Below, piece after piece: positions 34,500 through 42,923 of a stretch of DNA of 64,000 nt. The stretch covers positions 62,001 through 126,000 of the forward strand of contig NZ_JAJNEL010000002.1 in NCBI RefSeq assembly GCF_029428675.1, in the 5' to 3' direction. How positions within the stretch are numbered: the stretch's first letter is position 1; every line of letters starts with the position of its first letter. This DNA is from Streptomyces sp. JH14. GTDB taxonomy: Bacteria; Actinomycetota; Actinomycetes; Streptomycetales; Streptomycetaceae. The notes below the pieces were generated by a model that searched no databases, was not told where the DNA came from, and saw only the letters and a list, made by a program, of their open reading frames with translations. The position numbers and the translations under genes were made by a program.

Positions 34500-35416
34500 C
34501 CCTCTCTACGCGCTCTTCGCAAGACAACTCCCACCTCGCGCAGCAAGCTGGGCCTGGTGGACTTGGGCGGTCCGGGCAGTACGTCGAACCCGGCGGCCGC
34601 GATCGCGGTGAGGGCGGCACGCCCCCCTCCCACAAATCCGGCGAGAAGCAGCTTGAGCCTGCCGTGGACGCTACCCACCAGAGGGGTACCTTCATTCAGC
34701 AGGCTTCGGGCGCGTTCTGCTTCGTATGCAACCAGCGCGCGCACCGATGCGCCCCCCGAGGGGGTTGCGAGGTCGGCTTCGGTGACATGGAACCGGGCCA
34801 TGTCGTCCGCCGGCAGATAGATCCGGTCGCGGCCGAGGTCCTCGGTGACGTCCTGAAGGTGCTCGACGATCTGCAGCGCGGTGCACACGGCGTCGGAGCG
34901 GCGGATCCGCTCGGGGCTCGCGGTACCGGTGATCTGGAGGACCAGCCGGCCGACGGGGTTGGCGGAGAGCTCGCAGTAGGCGAGCAGTTCCTCGTACGTC
35001 CCGTACCGCCGGACCTTCTGGTCCTGCCGGTTGGCCTCGATGAGCCCGAGGAACGGCTCGGGGTCGAGCGAGCAGCGCCGCACGGTGGGGCGCAGCGCAC
35101 GCAGCAGCGGATGGTGCGGGCCGTCGCCCGCGGGATCGAAGACGCGGTGCAGATCGGCCTCGAAGGCGTCGAGCATCGCAAGCCGGTCGTCGGTCTGCGC
35201 CGGGTCCAGTCCGAGGTGGCGTGCGTCCGCTCCGCCGGGGGCGAGATCGCCGTCGCCGATGTCGTCGACGAGGCGTGCGTAGCCGTACACGGCCATCAGA
35301 TCGTCACGCCAGGCGCGCGGCAGGAAGAACGGGGCCACGGGGAAGTTCTCGTCCGCGGCCTTGTCGAGCGTGGCGGGTACGGTGGCGTCCTGGCGCGCCT
35401 GCCGGGTTCGCGTCAC
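34496..35416 (-). CDS. hpnC: Hydroxysqualene synthase HpnC
   Basis: The 306-aa squalene/phytoene-synthase-fold enzyme has YGYARLVDDIGDGDLAPG and LQIVEHLQDVTEDLGRDRIY as the two Asp-rich motifs. HpnC converts presqualene diphosphate to hydroxysqualene. It is the first gene of the hopanoid operon. The GTG start at 35416 is poorly placed relative to GAGG, so initiation may be weak or slightly different. Confidence 0.92.
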   Translation of the reverse strand: MTRTRQARQDATVPATLDKAADENFPVAPFFLPRAWRDDLMAVYGYARLVDDIGDGDLAPGGADARHLGLDPAQTDDRLAMLDAFEADLHRVFDPAGDGPHHPLLRALRPTVRRCSLDPEPFLGLIEANRQDQKVRRYGTYEELLAYCELSANPVGRLVLQITGTASPERIRRSDAVCTALQIVEHLQDVTEDLGRDRIYLPADDMARFHVTEADLATPSGGASVRALVAYEAERARSLLNEGTPLVGSVHGRLKLLLAGFVGGGRAALTAIAAAGFDVLPGPPKSTRPSLLREVGVVLRRARREG

Positions 35417-35787
35417 CTCGGACCGCCCGGTGCGGGGACGGCATATACACCTCGGAGCTGGAGATTTTCCGTCATTGCCGTCACATCTCCCGTTCTACAC
35501 TGCTGACCCAAAACATCCCATTCCGGACACGCCGCCCGCTCTTCCCAGTGCGGAGGACCGCTTATGGGCGGTACACCCAGGCGGTATGGCCCCACTTGCC
35601 ACGAATCAGCACCGGTACAGCTTACGTTGTACAACGCCCAGTCATACGCCCGGGTGTGGCGCGTACGACTACAACGTCGCATTCTGCGCCAACCTTCCCC
35701 GTGTGCAAGGAGATTGACGTCATCCGGCGGGAGGAGATCCTTCCCGGGATGTGGCGCGCACACGCTCGGCGCGCATGCTCCGGACAC
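35417..35787. other. Promoter region of the hopanoid operon, no gene seen
   Basis: About 370 bp separate the hopanoid operon from the terminator of the exporter operon upstream. Frames here lack codon bias and family signatures. It must contain the hopanoid promoter, though no convincing -10/-35 pair is seen. The clearest element is GTACA-N8-TGTAC at 35615-35632, inside an AT-richer patch. Confidence 0.5.
35615..35632. promoter_or_regulatory. Inverted repeat upstream of the hopanoid operon
   Basis: GTACA and TGTAC are separated by 8 bp; the right half is itself part of the 10-bp palindrome GTTGTACAAC. It lies 199 bp upstream of hpnC and is a possible operator for the operon. Confidence 0.35.
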
Positions 35788-35829
35788 GGCAGCGGCCTCC
35801 GCCGGAGTGCTCCGGCGGAGGCCGCTGCC
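35788..35829 (-). terminator. Terminator of the ABC-exporter operon
   Basis: A perfect 19-bp stem (35788-35806 with 35811-35829) over a 4-nt loop lies 23 bp beyond the stop of the exporter ATPase gene. It insulates the hopanoid operon downstream. Confidence 0.8.
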
Positions 35830-35851
35830 AGGTCGGGCATCGGTGCGGGGG

Positions 35852-36637
35852 CTACTTCCCGGTCTCCCGCTCGTACGCCTTGAGCACCTCGTCGGTCGGG
35901 CCGTCCATCAGCAGCTCGCCCTTTTCCAGCCACAACACCCGGTCGCAGGTGTCCCTGATGGACTTGTTGCTGTGGCTGACCAGGAAGACCGTGCCGGCCT
36001 CCTTGCGCAGCTCGCGGATGCGCTCCTCGGAACGGATCTGGAACTTGCGGTCACCCGTGGCCAGCGCCTCGTCGATCATGAGGACGTCGTGGTTCTTGGC
36101 GGCGGCGATGGAGAAACGCAGCCGTGCGGCCATGCCGGAGGAGTACGTCCGCATCGGCAGGGTGATGAAGTCGCCCTTCTCGTTGATGCCCGAGAAGTCG
36201 ACGATCCCCTGGTAGCGCTCGCGGATCTCCTCGCGCGTCATGCCCATCGCGAGCCCGCCGAGGATGACGTTCCGCTCGCCGGTCAGGTCACTCATCAGCG
36301 CCGCGTTCACCCCGAGCAGCGACGGCTGGCCGTCGGTGTACACCTTGCCGTGCTCGGTCGGCAGCAGACCGGCGATGGCCCGCAGCAGGGTCGACTTGCC
36401 GGAGCCGTTGGTTCCGATGAGGCCGATGGCCTCGCCCCGGTAGGCGGTGAAGGTGACACCGCGTACCGCGTGGACCTTCCGGACTCCGCGCGCCTCGCCC
36501 TTGCCGCGGCGCAGTATCCGGCTCAGCGCGGCGGTGGCGCTGCCCTTGCCTCCGCCGGCGCCGTTGACCCGGTACACGATGTGCACATCGTCGGCGATGA
36601 CGGTGGGGACACGCCCCGAAGTGTTGTCCTCAGCCAC
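35852..36637 (-). CDS. ABC exporter ATP-binding subunit (TagH/Wzt-like)
   Basis: The 261-aa nucleotide-binding subunit has Walker A GTNGSGKSTLLRAIAGLLP, a signature region RTYSSGMAARLRFSIAAA and Walker B HDVLMIDEALATGD. A His switch lies in VFLVSHSNKS. The DEALATGD Walker B and the long N-terminal extension before GVRKVHAVRGVTF are characteristic of polysaccharide/teichoic-acid exporters. The GTG at 36637 has GAGGAACGG upstream and overlaps the permease gene by 8 bp. There is no C-terminal sugar-binding domain, so export likely does not need a capped glycan (inference). Confidence 0.9.
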   Translation of the reverse strand: MAEDNTSGRVPTVIADDVHIVYRVNGAGGGKGSATAALSRILRRGKGEARGVRKVHAVRGVTFTAYRGEAIGLIGTNGSGKSTLLRAIAGLLPTEHGKVYTDGQPSLLGVNAALMSDLTGERNVILGGLAMGMTREEIRERYQGIVDFSGINEKGDFITLPMRTYSSGMAARLRFSIAAAKNHDVLMIDEALATGDRKFQIRSEERIRELRKEAGTVFLVSHSNKSIRDTCDRVLWLEKGELLMDGPTDEVLKAYERETGK

Positions 36638-37559
36638 GGCCGTACCGTTCCTCTGCCTTCCAGAAGTACACAAAGCCCGCGACGCCGATGAAGGCCGCCC
36701 AGGCGAGCCCGACGATCCACACGTGCGGCGGCAGGTTCTCGGAGCCGTAGCCGTCGATCAGCGCGTAGCGGATCAGGTCCATGTAGATGGCCGCCGGGTT
36801 GTACTGCAGCACCCTGCCGACCCAGTCCGGCTGGTCCTCGAGCATCACCGTGATGGAGAACATGACACCGGATGCGTACATCCAGGTGCGCATGACGAAC
36901 GGCATCAGCTGGGCCAGGTCCGGGGTCTTGCTGCCGAGCCTGGCCATGATCAGGGCGAGACCGGTGTTGAAGACGAACTGCATGATCAGCGCGGGCACTA
37001 TCAGCAGCCAGGACAGCGACGGGTAGCTGCCGAAGCCGACGACCACGATCACCAGCACGATCATCGAGTACAGCAGCTGCTGGAGCTGCTGCAGCGAGAA
37101 CGAGACGGGCAGCGAGGCACGTGGGAAGTGGAGTGCGCGCACCAGGCCGAGGTTGCCGGAGATCGCCCGCACGCCCGCCATCACCGAGCTCTGCGTGAAG
37201 GTGAAGACGAAGACACCGGTCACCAGGAACGGGATGAAGACCTCCTTGCTCATCCCCCTGCTGGTGCCGAGGATCAGCCCGAAGATCAAGTAGTAGACGA
37301 GCGCATTGAGCAGCGGCGTAGCCACCTGCCACAGCTGGCCGAGCTTGGCCTGGCTGTACTGGGCGGTCAGCTTGGCCCGGGAGAACGCCGTGATGAAGTG
37401 GCGGCGGCCCCAGAGCTGGCGCACGTACTCGAACAGCCCGGGCCGGGCGCCGCTCACCGTCAGGCCGTACTTGGCCGCCAGCTCGGCGGCGCTCAGGCCG
37501 GCGTCGGCGGATGGCGGGGTGCTCAACGCGACCGCACCATCATGGGTTGTGTCACTCAC
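36630..37559 (-). CDS. ABC-2 type exporter permease (TagG/Wzm-like)
   Basis: The 309-aa membrane protein has about six helices. Its N-terminal cytoplasmic part ends in LWGRRHFITAFSRAKLTAQY, followed by LGQLWQVATPLLNALVYYLI, the hallmark amphipathic helix and first TM region of ABC-2 polysaccharide exporters. Further helices include LSWLLIVPALIMQFVFNTGL and IVGLAWAAFIGVAGFVYFWK. The GTG at 37559 starts the exporter pair, 104 bp after the glycosyltransferase gene. Confidence 0.9.
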   Translation of the reverse strand: MSDTTHDGAVALSTPPSADAGLSAAELAAKYGLTVSGARPGLFEYVRQLWGRRHFITAFSRAKLTAQYSQAKLGQLWQVATPLLNALVYYLIFGLILGTSRGMSKEVFIPFLVTGVFVFTFTQSSVMAGVRAISGNLGLVRALHFPRASLPVSFSLQQLQQLLYSMIVLVIVVVGFGSYPSLSWLLIVPALIMQFVFNTGLALIMARLGSKTPDLAQLMPFVMRTWMYASGVMFSITVMLEDQPDWVGRVLQYNPAAIYMDLIRYALIDGYGSENLPPHVWIVGLAWAAFIGVAGFVYFWKAEERYGRG

Positions 37560-37644
37560 CAGATGAAACTCTCGTATTCAGGATGCGCTGCCAGTCGCGT
37601 GCGCGGTTCAGGCGGACAGGTCCCGTAGGAAAAATACGTCTCAT

Positions 37645-37660
37645 GCTCTCAGAGGAGAGC
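37645..37660 (-). terminator. Weak hairpin between the lipid-pathway genes and the exporter genes
   Basis: GCTCTC and GAGAGC form a 6-bp stem over 4 bases, starting four bases after the glycosyltransferase stop. A T5 run follows about 10 bases later on the minus strand. It may be a weak terminator or attenuator. Confidence 0.35.
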
Positions 37661-37663
37661 TTC

Positions 37664-38536
37664 TCAGATCACGGGAGGTCGGCCGAGTCTGGTCAGCCGC
37701 CATACCGTACGCCACTTCATCGGACGGCGCGGTCCGCAGGGCTTCGCCCAGCCTTCCCGGAAGCCACCGAACCATGCCTTGAGCGCCGGACCCGAGGGCT
37801 TGCGGGCCACGGTCAGCAGCAGCCAGACACCGAGGTAGACGGGGACGAGCAGCGCGGGCAGATTGCGGCGCGCCAGCCAGACCCGGTTGCGGGCCACCAT
37901 GCGGTGGTAGACCGCGTGCCGCGAGGGGGCGGTGGTCGGATGGTGGAGCACCATGTCGGCGCGATAGTCGATCATCCAGCCGGCGTCCAGTGCCCGCCAG
38001 GCGAGATCGGTCTCCTCGTGCGCGTAGAAGAAGTCGCCCGGCAGACCGCCGACCTCGGCGAGGACACGGGTACGGACGGCATTCGCGCCGCCGAGGAAGG
38101 TGGTCACCCGCGACGAGCGCATCGGGTCGGCGGCGCGCAGCCGCGGGACGTGGCGGCGCTGGGTGACCCCGGTGTCCGGATCGGCGATCCGGAAACTGAT
38201 GATCCCCAGCTTCGGGTCCCGCTCGAACGCCTCCCGGCACAGCTCGGCCGTGTCGGTCAGCGGCAGCAGTCCGTCGTCGTCCAGGAAGAGCAGGGCGTCG
38301 ACATCGGCGCCGGACGGGCCGAAGGCCTCGATACCGACGTTGCGGCCACCGGGGATGCCCAGGTTCTCGGGGAGCTCGACCGTCCGGACGCCCGCGGGAA
38401 GGTCCGGGACGGGGGCGCCGTTGCCGACGACGACCGCCTCGATCCGGTCGCCGTCCTGCTTGGCGACCGAATCGAGGAGGGCGCGCAGCTCGTCAGGACG
38501 GTTGCCCATCGTGATGATGACCGCGCCCAGCTTCAT
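37664..38536 (-). CDS. Family 2 glycosyltransferase
   Basis: The 290-aa GT-A fold enzyme has AVIITMGNRPDELRALLDSV at the N-terminus, the DxD-type metal motif LLFLDDDGLLPL and GDFFYAHEETDLAWRALDAG with the ED acceptor-side motif of GT2. A hydrophobic C-terminal segment (LLVPVYLGVWLLLTVARK) could anchor it to the membrane. Sugar and acceptor are unknown. The ATG at 38536 is preceded by AAGTGAG; a GTG at 38548 overlapping the upstream stop is the alternative. Its position suggests it decorates the lipid or polyol product of the upstream genes. Confidence 0.88.
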   Translation of the reverse strand: MKLGAVIITMGNRPDELRALLDSVAKQDGDRIEAVVVGNGAPVPDLPAGVRTVELPENLGIPGGRNVGIEAFGPSGADVDALLFLDDDGLLPLTDTAELCREAFERDPKLGIISFRIADPDTGVTQRRHVPRLRAADPMRSSRVTTFLGGANAVRTRVLAEVGGLPGDFFYAHEETDLAWRALDAGWMIDYRADMVLHHPTTAPSRHAVYHRMVARNRVWLARRNLPALLVPVYLGVWLLLTVARKPSGPALKAWFGGFREGWAKPCGPRRPMKWRTVWRLTRLGRPPVI

Positions 38537-38544
38537 GGGCGTGC

Positions 38545-39324
38545 TCACTTCAGCCTGCTCGATGCCAGGACCGAGACCAGGTGCAGCAGTGTCTGAAGGA
38601 GGGCGATGCCGGCCAGCACGGCGACGCCGAGCCGGGAGAAGAACAGGTCGTCCCTGACCGCGTCCAGGATGGCCAGGACCAGGATCAGCAGCGATGCCTC
38701 GATCCCGAGCACCAGGCGGTGGAACTTCAGCGCCCCGGCGGCCTTGCGGGCCAGCGCCAGACCGGACGAACGCGGCTCCGACGCCGCCTCCTTGACCGGC
38801 GGCAGTCCGGCCTGGTGGCGGGCCACGCCGACGAGGTCGGTCTCGGCCTTGATCAGGACGGCGCCCAGCGCCGCGAGGGTGCCGAGGAAGGCCCACAGCC
38901 AGTCGATCCGCCCGGAGCCCCACAGATCGGCCGCACGCAGACCGAAGCCGACCAGCACCGCGGCGTCGCACAGGTAGGCGCCGACACGGTCCAGGTAGAC
39001 GCCGCCGAGCGAGAACTGCTTCCTCCAGCGGGCGATCTCGCCGTCGACGCAGTCGAGCAGCAGATAGAGCTGGACCATCACCACCCCGAGGACGGCGCCC
39101 ACGATCCCGGGCACCAGCAGCGCCGGGGCGGCGAGGACACCGCAGACCGTCATCAGGTAGGTCAGTTGGTTCGGCGTGATCTTGGTGTTCACCAGGTACG
39201 GGTCTATGTGCAGCGAGATCTCCCGCATGTACATGCGCCCGGCCCAGTGCTCACCGCTCCGCCGGTCCTTCACGCCCTCCGGGTGAACGACCGGACGGAG
39301 TTCAGCTACTGATGGTCTTGGCAT
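38545..39324 (-). CDS. CDP-alcohol phosphatidyltransferase family protein (second copy)
   Basis: The 259-aa integral membrane enzyme has the CDP-alcohol phosphatidyltransferase signature around LLLDCVDGEIARWRKQFSLG and LDRVGAYLCDAAV, giving the D-x2-D-G-x2-A-R-x7-G-x3-D-x3-D pattern. Several TM helices follow. It transfers a phospho-alcohol from a CDP-linked donor or CDP-lipid to an acceptor. The start at 39324 overlaps the dehydrogenase-like gene by 23 bp. It differs from the larger CDP-alcohol transferase that starts this operon. Confidence 0.9.
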   Translation of the reverse strand: MPRPSVAELRPVVHPEGVKDRRSGEHWAGRMYMREISLHIDPYLVNTKITPNQLTYLMTVCGVLAAPALLVPGIVGAVLGVVMVQLYLLLDCVDGEIARWRKQFSLGGVYLDRVGAYLCDAAVLVGFGLRAADLWGSGRIDWLWAFLGTLAALGAVLIKAETDLVGVARHQAGLPPVKEAASEPRSSGLALARKAAGALKFHRLVLGIEASLLILVLAILDAVRDDLFFSRLGVAVLAGIALLQTLLHLVSVLASSRLK

Positions 39325-40363
39325 AGTCGGCGTACGCGTCCCTGATCTGGTCGGTGGACAGGTTGAGGTGTTCCAGGATCGTGAAGCGCCCGGGGCGCGT
39401 CTGCGGCGCATAGTCGACGGCCCGGACGAACTCGTCCGCGGTGAAGCCGATCTCCTCGGGCAGGACCGGCAGCTCATGGCGGCGCAGGGCGGCCGCCATG
39501 AGCAGCGCCTCGTCCTTCGCGCCCCGCAGGTGCATGGCGAAGCACGCGCCGAGGCCGACCTGCTCGCCGTGGCTGGCCGCGCGCTTGGGGTAGAGCAGGT
39601 CGAACGCGTGGTTGATCTCGTGGCAGGCCCCGGAGGCCGGCCGTGAGTCCCCCGCGACCGACATGGAGATGCCGGTCAGTACCAGACCCTCGGCGAGCAC
39701 CTTCAGGAAGCCGTCGTCGCCGACGCCGCCGGGGTGGCGCAGCACGGCCTCACCGGCCTGCCGCGCCATGGCGGCTGCGAGTCCGTCGATGTCCTCGCCG
39801 TTGACCCGGTGGGCCAGCTCCCAGTCGGCCACGCAGGAGATGTTGGAAACCGCGTCGCCGATACCGGAGCGCACATAGCGGGCGGGCGCCTGGCGGACGA
39901 TGTCGAGGTCGATGACGACGGCGATCGGCGTGGGGACTCCGTACGAGCCCCGGCCGTTGTCGTTGTCCAGTGTCGCGACGGGCGAGCAGAGCCCGTCGTG
40001 CGCGAGGTTCGTCGCGACCGCGACCATCGGCAGGCCGACGCGCGCCGCGGCGTACTTCGTCACGTCGATGATCTTGCCGCCGCCGAGACCGACGACGGCG
40101 TCGTACCGGCTGCCCTTGATCGCGTCCGCGAGCCTGACCGCCGAATCGATGGTGCCGTCGGTCACGGAGTACCAGTCGGCGCCGGGCAGCACCGGTGCGA
40201 GCCGCTCGCGCAGCGCCCGGCCCGAGCCGTCGCTGATCGCGATGGCGAGCTTGCCGGATGCGGAGATCCGCTGGTCGGCGAGGAGACCGCCGAGGTCGTC
40301 CAGGGCGCCGCGGCGGATGTCGACGACGACCGGGGAAGGGATGAGCCTGCTCAGTACTGGCAC
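39302..40363 (-). CDS. Glycerol-1-phosphate dehydrogenase-like protein (iron-containing ADH family)
   Basis: The 353-aa protein has VVGLGGGKIIDVTKYAA, the NAD(P)-binding motif of the AraM/EgsA branch, and NLAHDGLCSPVA, equivalent to the SHDG segment of archaeal glycerol-1-phosphate dehydrogenases. Metal ligands are plausible in ASGACHEINHAFD and AASHGEQVGLG. Family members reduce dihydroxyacetone phosphate to sn-glycerol-1-phosphate; other sugar-phosphate ketones are possible. The GTG at 40363 overlaps the nucleotidyltransferase gene by 13 bp, and the neighbouring CDP-alcohol enzymes support a polyol-phosphate role. Confidence 0.85.
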   Translation of the reverse strand: MPVLSRLIPSPVVVDIRRGALDDLGGLLADQRISASGKLAIAISDGSGRALRERLAPVLPGADWYSVTDGTIDSAVRLADAIKGSRYDAVVGLGGGKIIDVTKYAAARVGLPMVAVATNLAHDGLCSPVATLDNDNGRGSYGVPTPIAVVIDLDIVRQAPARYVRSGIGDAVSNISCVADWELAHRVNGEDIDGLAAAMARQAGEAVLRHPGGVGDDGFLKVLAEGLVLTGISMSVAGDSRPASGACHEINHAFDLLYPKRAASHGEQVGLGACFAMHLRGAKDEALLMAAALRRHELPVLPEEIGFTADEFVRAVDYAPQTRPGRFTILEHLNLSTDQIRDAYADYAKTISS

Positions 40364-41088
40364 GCGATCTCACGCCCCTTCGCGAGGTCGTCGTGGTTGT
40401 CGATCTCGACCCACGTCACATCGCCGATGGGAGCCACGTCGACGGTGAAGCCGCGGTTCACGAGCTCCTGGTAGCCGTCCTCGTAGTAGAGGTCGGGGTC
40501 GCGCTCGAACGTCGTCTTCAGGGCGTCGGCGAGAGCCTCGGCGGCCTCGGGCTCGATCAGGGTGACGCCGATGTACTCGCCGGTCGCGGTGGCCGGGTCC
40601 ATCAGCTTGGTGATCCGCTGCACGCCCTTGTCACCGTCGGTGATGACCTTCATCTCCTCGTCGGCCAGGTTCTTCACCGTGTCGAGGGCGAGGATGATCT
40701 TCTGACCGTTGCCGCGGGCGGCGAGGAGGGTCTTCTCGACGGAGACCGGGTGCACGGTGTCGCCGTTGGCGAGGATCACACCGCGGCGCAGCACCTCACG
40801 CGCGCACCACAGGGAGTAGGCGTTGTTCCACTCCTCGGCCTTGTCGTTGTCGACGAGGGTGAGCGTCAGTCCGTACTTCGCCTCGAGCGCGGCCTTGCGC
40901 TCGTAGACGGCCTCCTTGCGGTAGCCGACGACGATCGCGACCTCGGTGAGGCCGATCTCCGCGAAGTTGGCAAGCGTCAGGTCGAGCACGGTCCTGTCGC
41001 CGTCGACCGGCACGAGGGCCTTCGGAAGCGTGTCGGTGTAGGGGCGCAGACGCCGTCCGGCACCGGCGGCGAGTACGAGGCCGATCAT
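40351..41088 (-). CDS. Sugar-phosphate/phospho-alcohol nucleotidyltransferase (NTP transferase)
   Basis: The 245-aa Rossmann-like nucleotidyltransferase has the signature LVLAAGAGRRLRPYTDTLPK followed by ALVPVDG, then VAIVVGYRKE and ILANGDTVHP for NTP and metal binding. It resembles phosphocholine cytidylyltransferases and other enzymes that activate phospho-alcohols. With two CDP-alcohol transferases beside it, CTP is the most likely nucleotide (inference). The ATG at 41088 overlaps the upstream stop (ATGA). Confidence 0.88.
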   Translation of the reverse strand: MIGLVLAAGAGRRLRPYTDTLPKALVPVDGDRTVLDLTLANFAEIGLTEVAIVVGYRKEAVYERKAALEAKYGLTLTLVDNDKAEEWNNAYSLWCAREVLRRGVILANGDTVHPVSVEKTLLAARGNGQKIILALDTVKNLADEEMKVITDGDKGVQRITKLMDPATATGEYIGVTLIEPEAAEALADALKTTFERDPDLYYEDGYQELVNRGFTVDVAPIGDVTWVEIDNHDDLAKGREIACQY

Positions 41089-42923
41089 GCGGGTTCTCCT
41101 TCGTCGTGAACGGCAGGTGCTCCGGAGGACACCCAGAAGCGGATGGACTCGACGAGCACCACCAGTGCCACGACCACCGCGAGAGCGGTGAGGGTCACGG
41201 TGAAGCCGGAATGCCGAGTGAGTACGGCGGCGAGTACGGCCACCACCAGGGTCCGGCCGTCGTGCCCACCGATCGCCCGCACCAGCCACCGGGGCGGCGC
41301 GCCGGTGCCCCCGCGAATGCGGTACACCGTGTCGTAGTGATGGTAGGCGATGGCCGAAATCAGCCCGAAAGCCGCGGGAAGGGCGTGGTCGACCTCACTG
41401 CGGGCGGCCAGAGCAAGGATCGTGCCGTACTCCGCCGCCCGGAATATCGGGGGTACGAGCCAGTCGAGTGCGCCCTTGAGGGGGCGGGCCACGGCGACGC
41501 CCGAGCAGACCGCGTAGAAGACCGCGGCGACGACCATCTGCCGGCTGCCGAACGGCTGCGCCACGGCCGCGGCGATCAGGGCGACCGTGCCGACGAGGGC
41601 TGCCACCGGTGCGGCCCAGCCGCCCCCGATACGGGGCCCCCGCGCCGCCACGAACTGCGCGAGGGGGCCGGAGTCGGCGAGGTCGGCGAGCGCCTGGGCG
41701 GCGCGGTCGGTGCGCTGTGCCTTGCGGGTCAGCGAGCGCAGGAGGCGGCCGGCGGTGGTGTAGCAGGCGGCGACGGCGCAGCCGATCAGCAGGGCGTAGA
41801 AAACGATCCGCGGGGTGGTCACCGCGGTCAGCACCGCGATCATCGCCCACCGTTCGCCGATCGGCAGCACGATCATCCGGCGCAGCCAGACCGTCCAGCC
41901 GACGCTGTCGAGCTTGTCGGAGAGGGCAGCCGTCGGGCTCGAATTGGCGACCGCGTCGTGGTTGGCCTCGTTGAACGCGAAGTCGACGACGTGGCGGCAG
42001 GTCTGCAGGACCATCGCACCGAGCGCGAGCGCCCATACGTCGTCGCCGTTGCGGGCGGCGCCGAGGGCGAGGCCCGCGTAGTACGCGTACTCCTTGGCCC
42101 GGTCGAACGTGGCGTCCAGCCAGGCGCCCATCGTCGAGTACTGCAGCGAGTAGCGGGCGAGCTGCCCGTCGGTGCAGTCCAGGACGAACGAGAGGAGCAG
42201 CAGCAGCCCCGCGGCGACATAACCGCCGCGGGTGCCGGTGGCCGCGCAGCCCGCCGCGATCAGCGCGGTGAGCAGGGAGGCGGTGGTGACCTGGTTCGGA
42301 GTGAGGCCGCGGCGTGCGCACCAGCGCGCGAGGTACCGCGAGTACGGGCTGATGAAGTACGTGGTGAAGAAGCCGTCGCGGGCCTTCACCGCGCTCCGCA
42401 GCCGCACCGCCTCGTCGTCGACCGCTGCCACGGCGGACTCCGCGGTGGCGCGGGCGGCCTGGTCGGCGGGGACGGCGGCGACGAGCGAGCCGAGCTCGGG
42501 GCGCTGCACTGCCGTGCCGTCGGCCTCCAGCGCGACGGCGAGGCGGCCGGGCACGGTGCGGTCGGCGACGGGCGCGGTGTCCACGTGGCCGACCGGTCCC
42601 ACCGGGATGCCGGCGCCGACCGCCGCAGTGGTGCTGCGCAGGGCCCGGACGAGCGCAGGGCGCGTCTCCGGCTGCACGGTGAGCGCACCGGGGACGGTGG
42701 CGGCCGGGAATCGGGGGTCGGTCAGTCCGAGCCGGAGGGCGTGGACGTGCCCGACGAAGCGGGGGTCGACGAGGGCGACGCGGACGTCGGCGGGAGCCGC
42801 GGAGAGCAGCTCCGCGGCTTCGGTGACATCAGCGGCGGCCTGTACGTGGAAGCCCAGCGACCTCAGATCGTCCGCGAGCGGCGATCCGGGTACCGGCGCA
42901 CCGGTGAGGATGGCGGTCGACAG
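41085..42923 (-). CDS. CDP-alcohol phosphatidyltransferase with N-terminal domain; CTG start
   Basis: The 612-aa multi-pass membrane protein has the CDP-alcohol transferase signature LSFVLDCTDGQLARYSLQYS followed by TMGAWLDATFDRAKEY. An N-terminal domain of about 190 residues and about eight later hydrophobic helices complete it. The usual start codons give only a truncated protein from 42677. Upstream of that the frame stays open, reads as protein-like sequence (STAILTGAPVPGSPLADDLR, then VALVDPRFVGHVHALRLGL) and has no ATG, GTG or TTG before an in-frame TGA. The only sensible start is CTG at 42923, with AAGGAG nine bases upstream. It is the first gene of the envelope-lipid operon. Confidence 0.8.
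   Translation of the reverse strand: MSTAILTGAPVPGSPLADDLRSLGFHVQAAADVTEAAELLSAAPADVRVALVDPRFVGHVHALRLGLTDPRFPAATVPGALTVQPETRPALVRALRSTTAAVGAGIPVGPVGHVDTAPVADRTVPGRLAVALEADGTAVQRPELGSLVAAVPADQAARATAESAVAAVDDEAVRLRSAVKARDGFFTTYFISPYSRYLARWCARRGLTPNQVTTASLLTALIAAGCAATGTRGGYVAAGLLLLLSFVLDCTDGQLARYSLQYSTMGAWLDATFDRAKEYAYYAGLALGAARNGDDVWALALGAMVLQTCRHVVDFAFNEANHDAVANSSPTAALSDKLDSVGWTVWLRRMIVLPIGERWAMIAVLTAVTTPRIVFYALLIGCAVAACYTTAGRLLRSLTRKAQRTDRAAQALADLADSGPLAQFVAARGPRIGGGWAAPVAALVGTVALIAAAVAQPFGSRQMVVAAVFYAVCSGVAVARPLKGALDWLVPPIFRAAEYGTILALAARSEVDHALPAAFGLISAIAYHHYDTVYRIRGGTGAPPRWLVRAIGGHDGRTLVVAVLAAVLTRHSGFTVTLTALAVVVALVVLVESIRFWVSSGAPAVHDEGEPA

Noticed and set aside
35413..35787. 124-codon minus-strand frame upstream of hpnC
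   Set aside because: No family signature, atypical codon positions and it runs into the exporter terminator; treated as promoter region.
42677..42679. GTG start for the CDP-alcohol transferase
   Set aside because: It would cut a protein-like N-terminal stretch of 82 residues and has no good ribosome site; CTG at 42923 with AAGGAG fits better.
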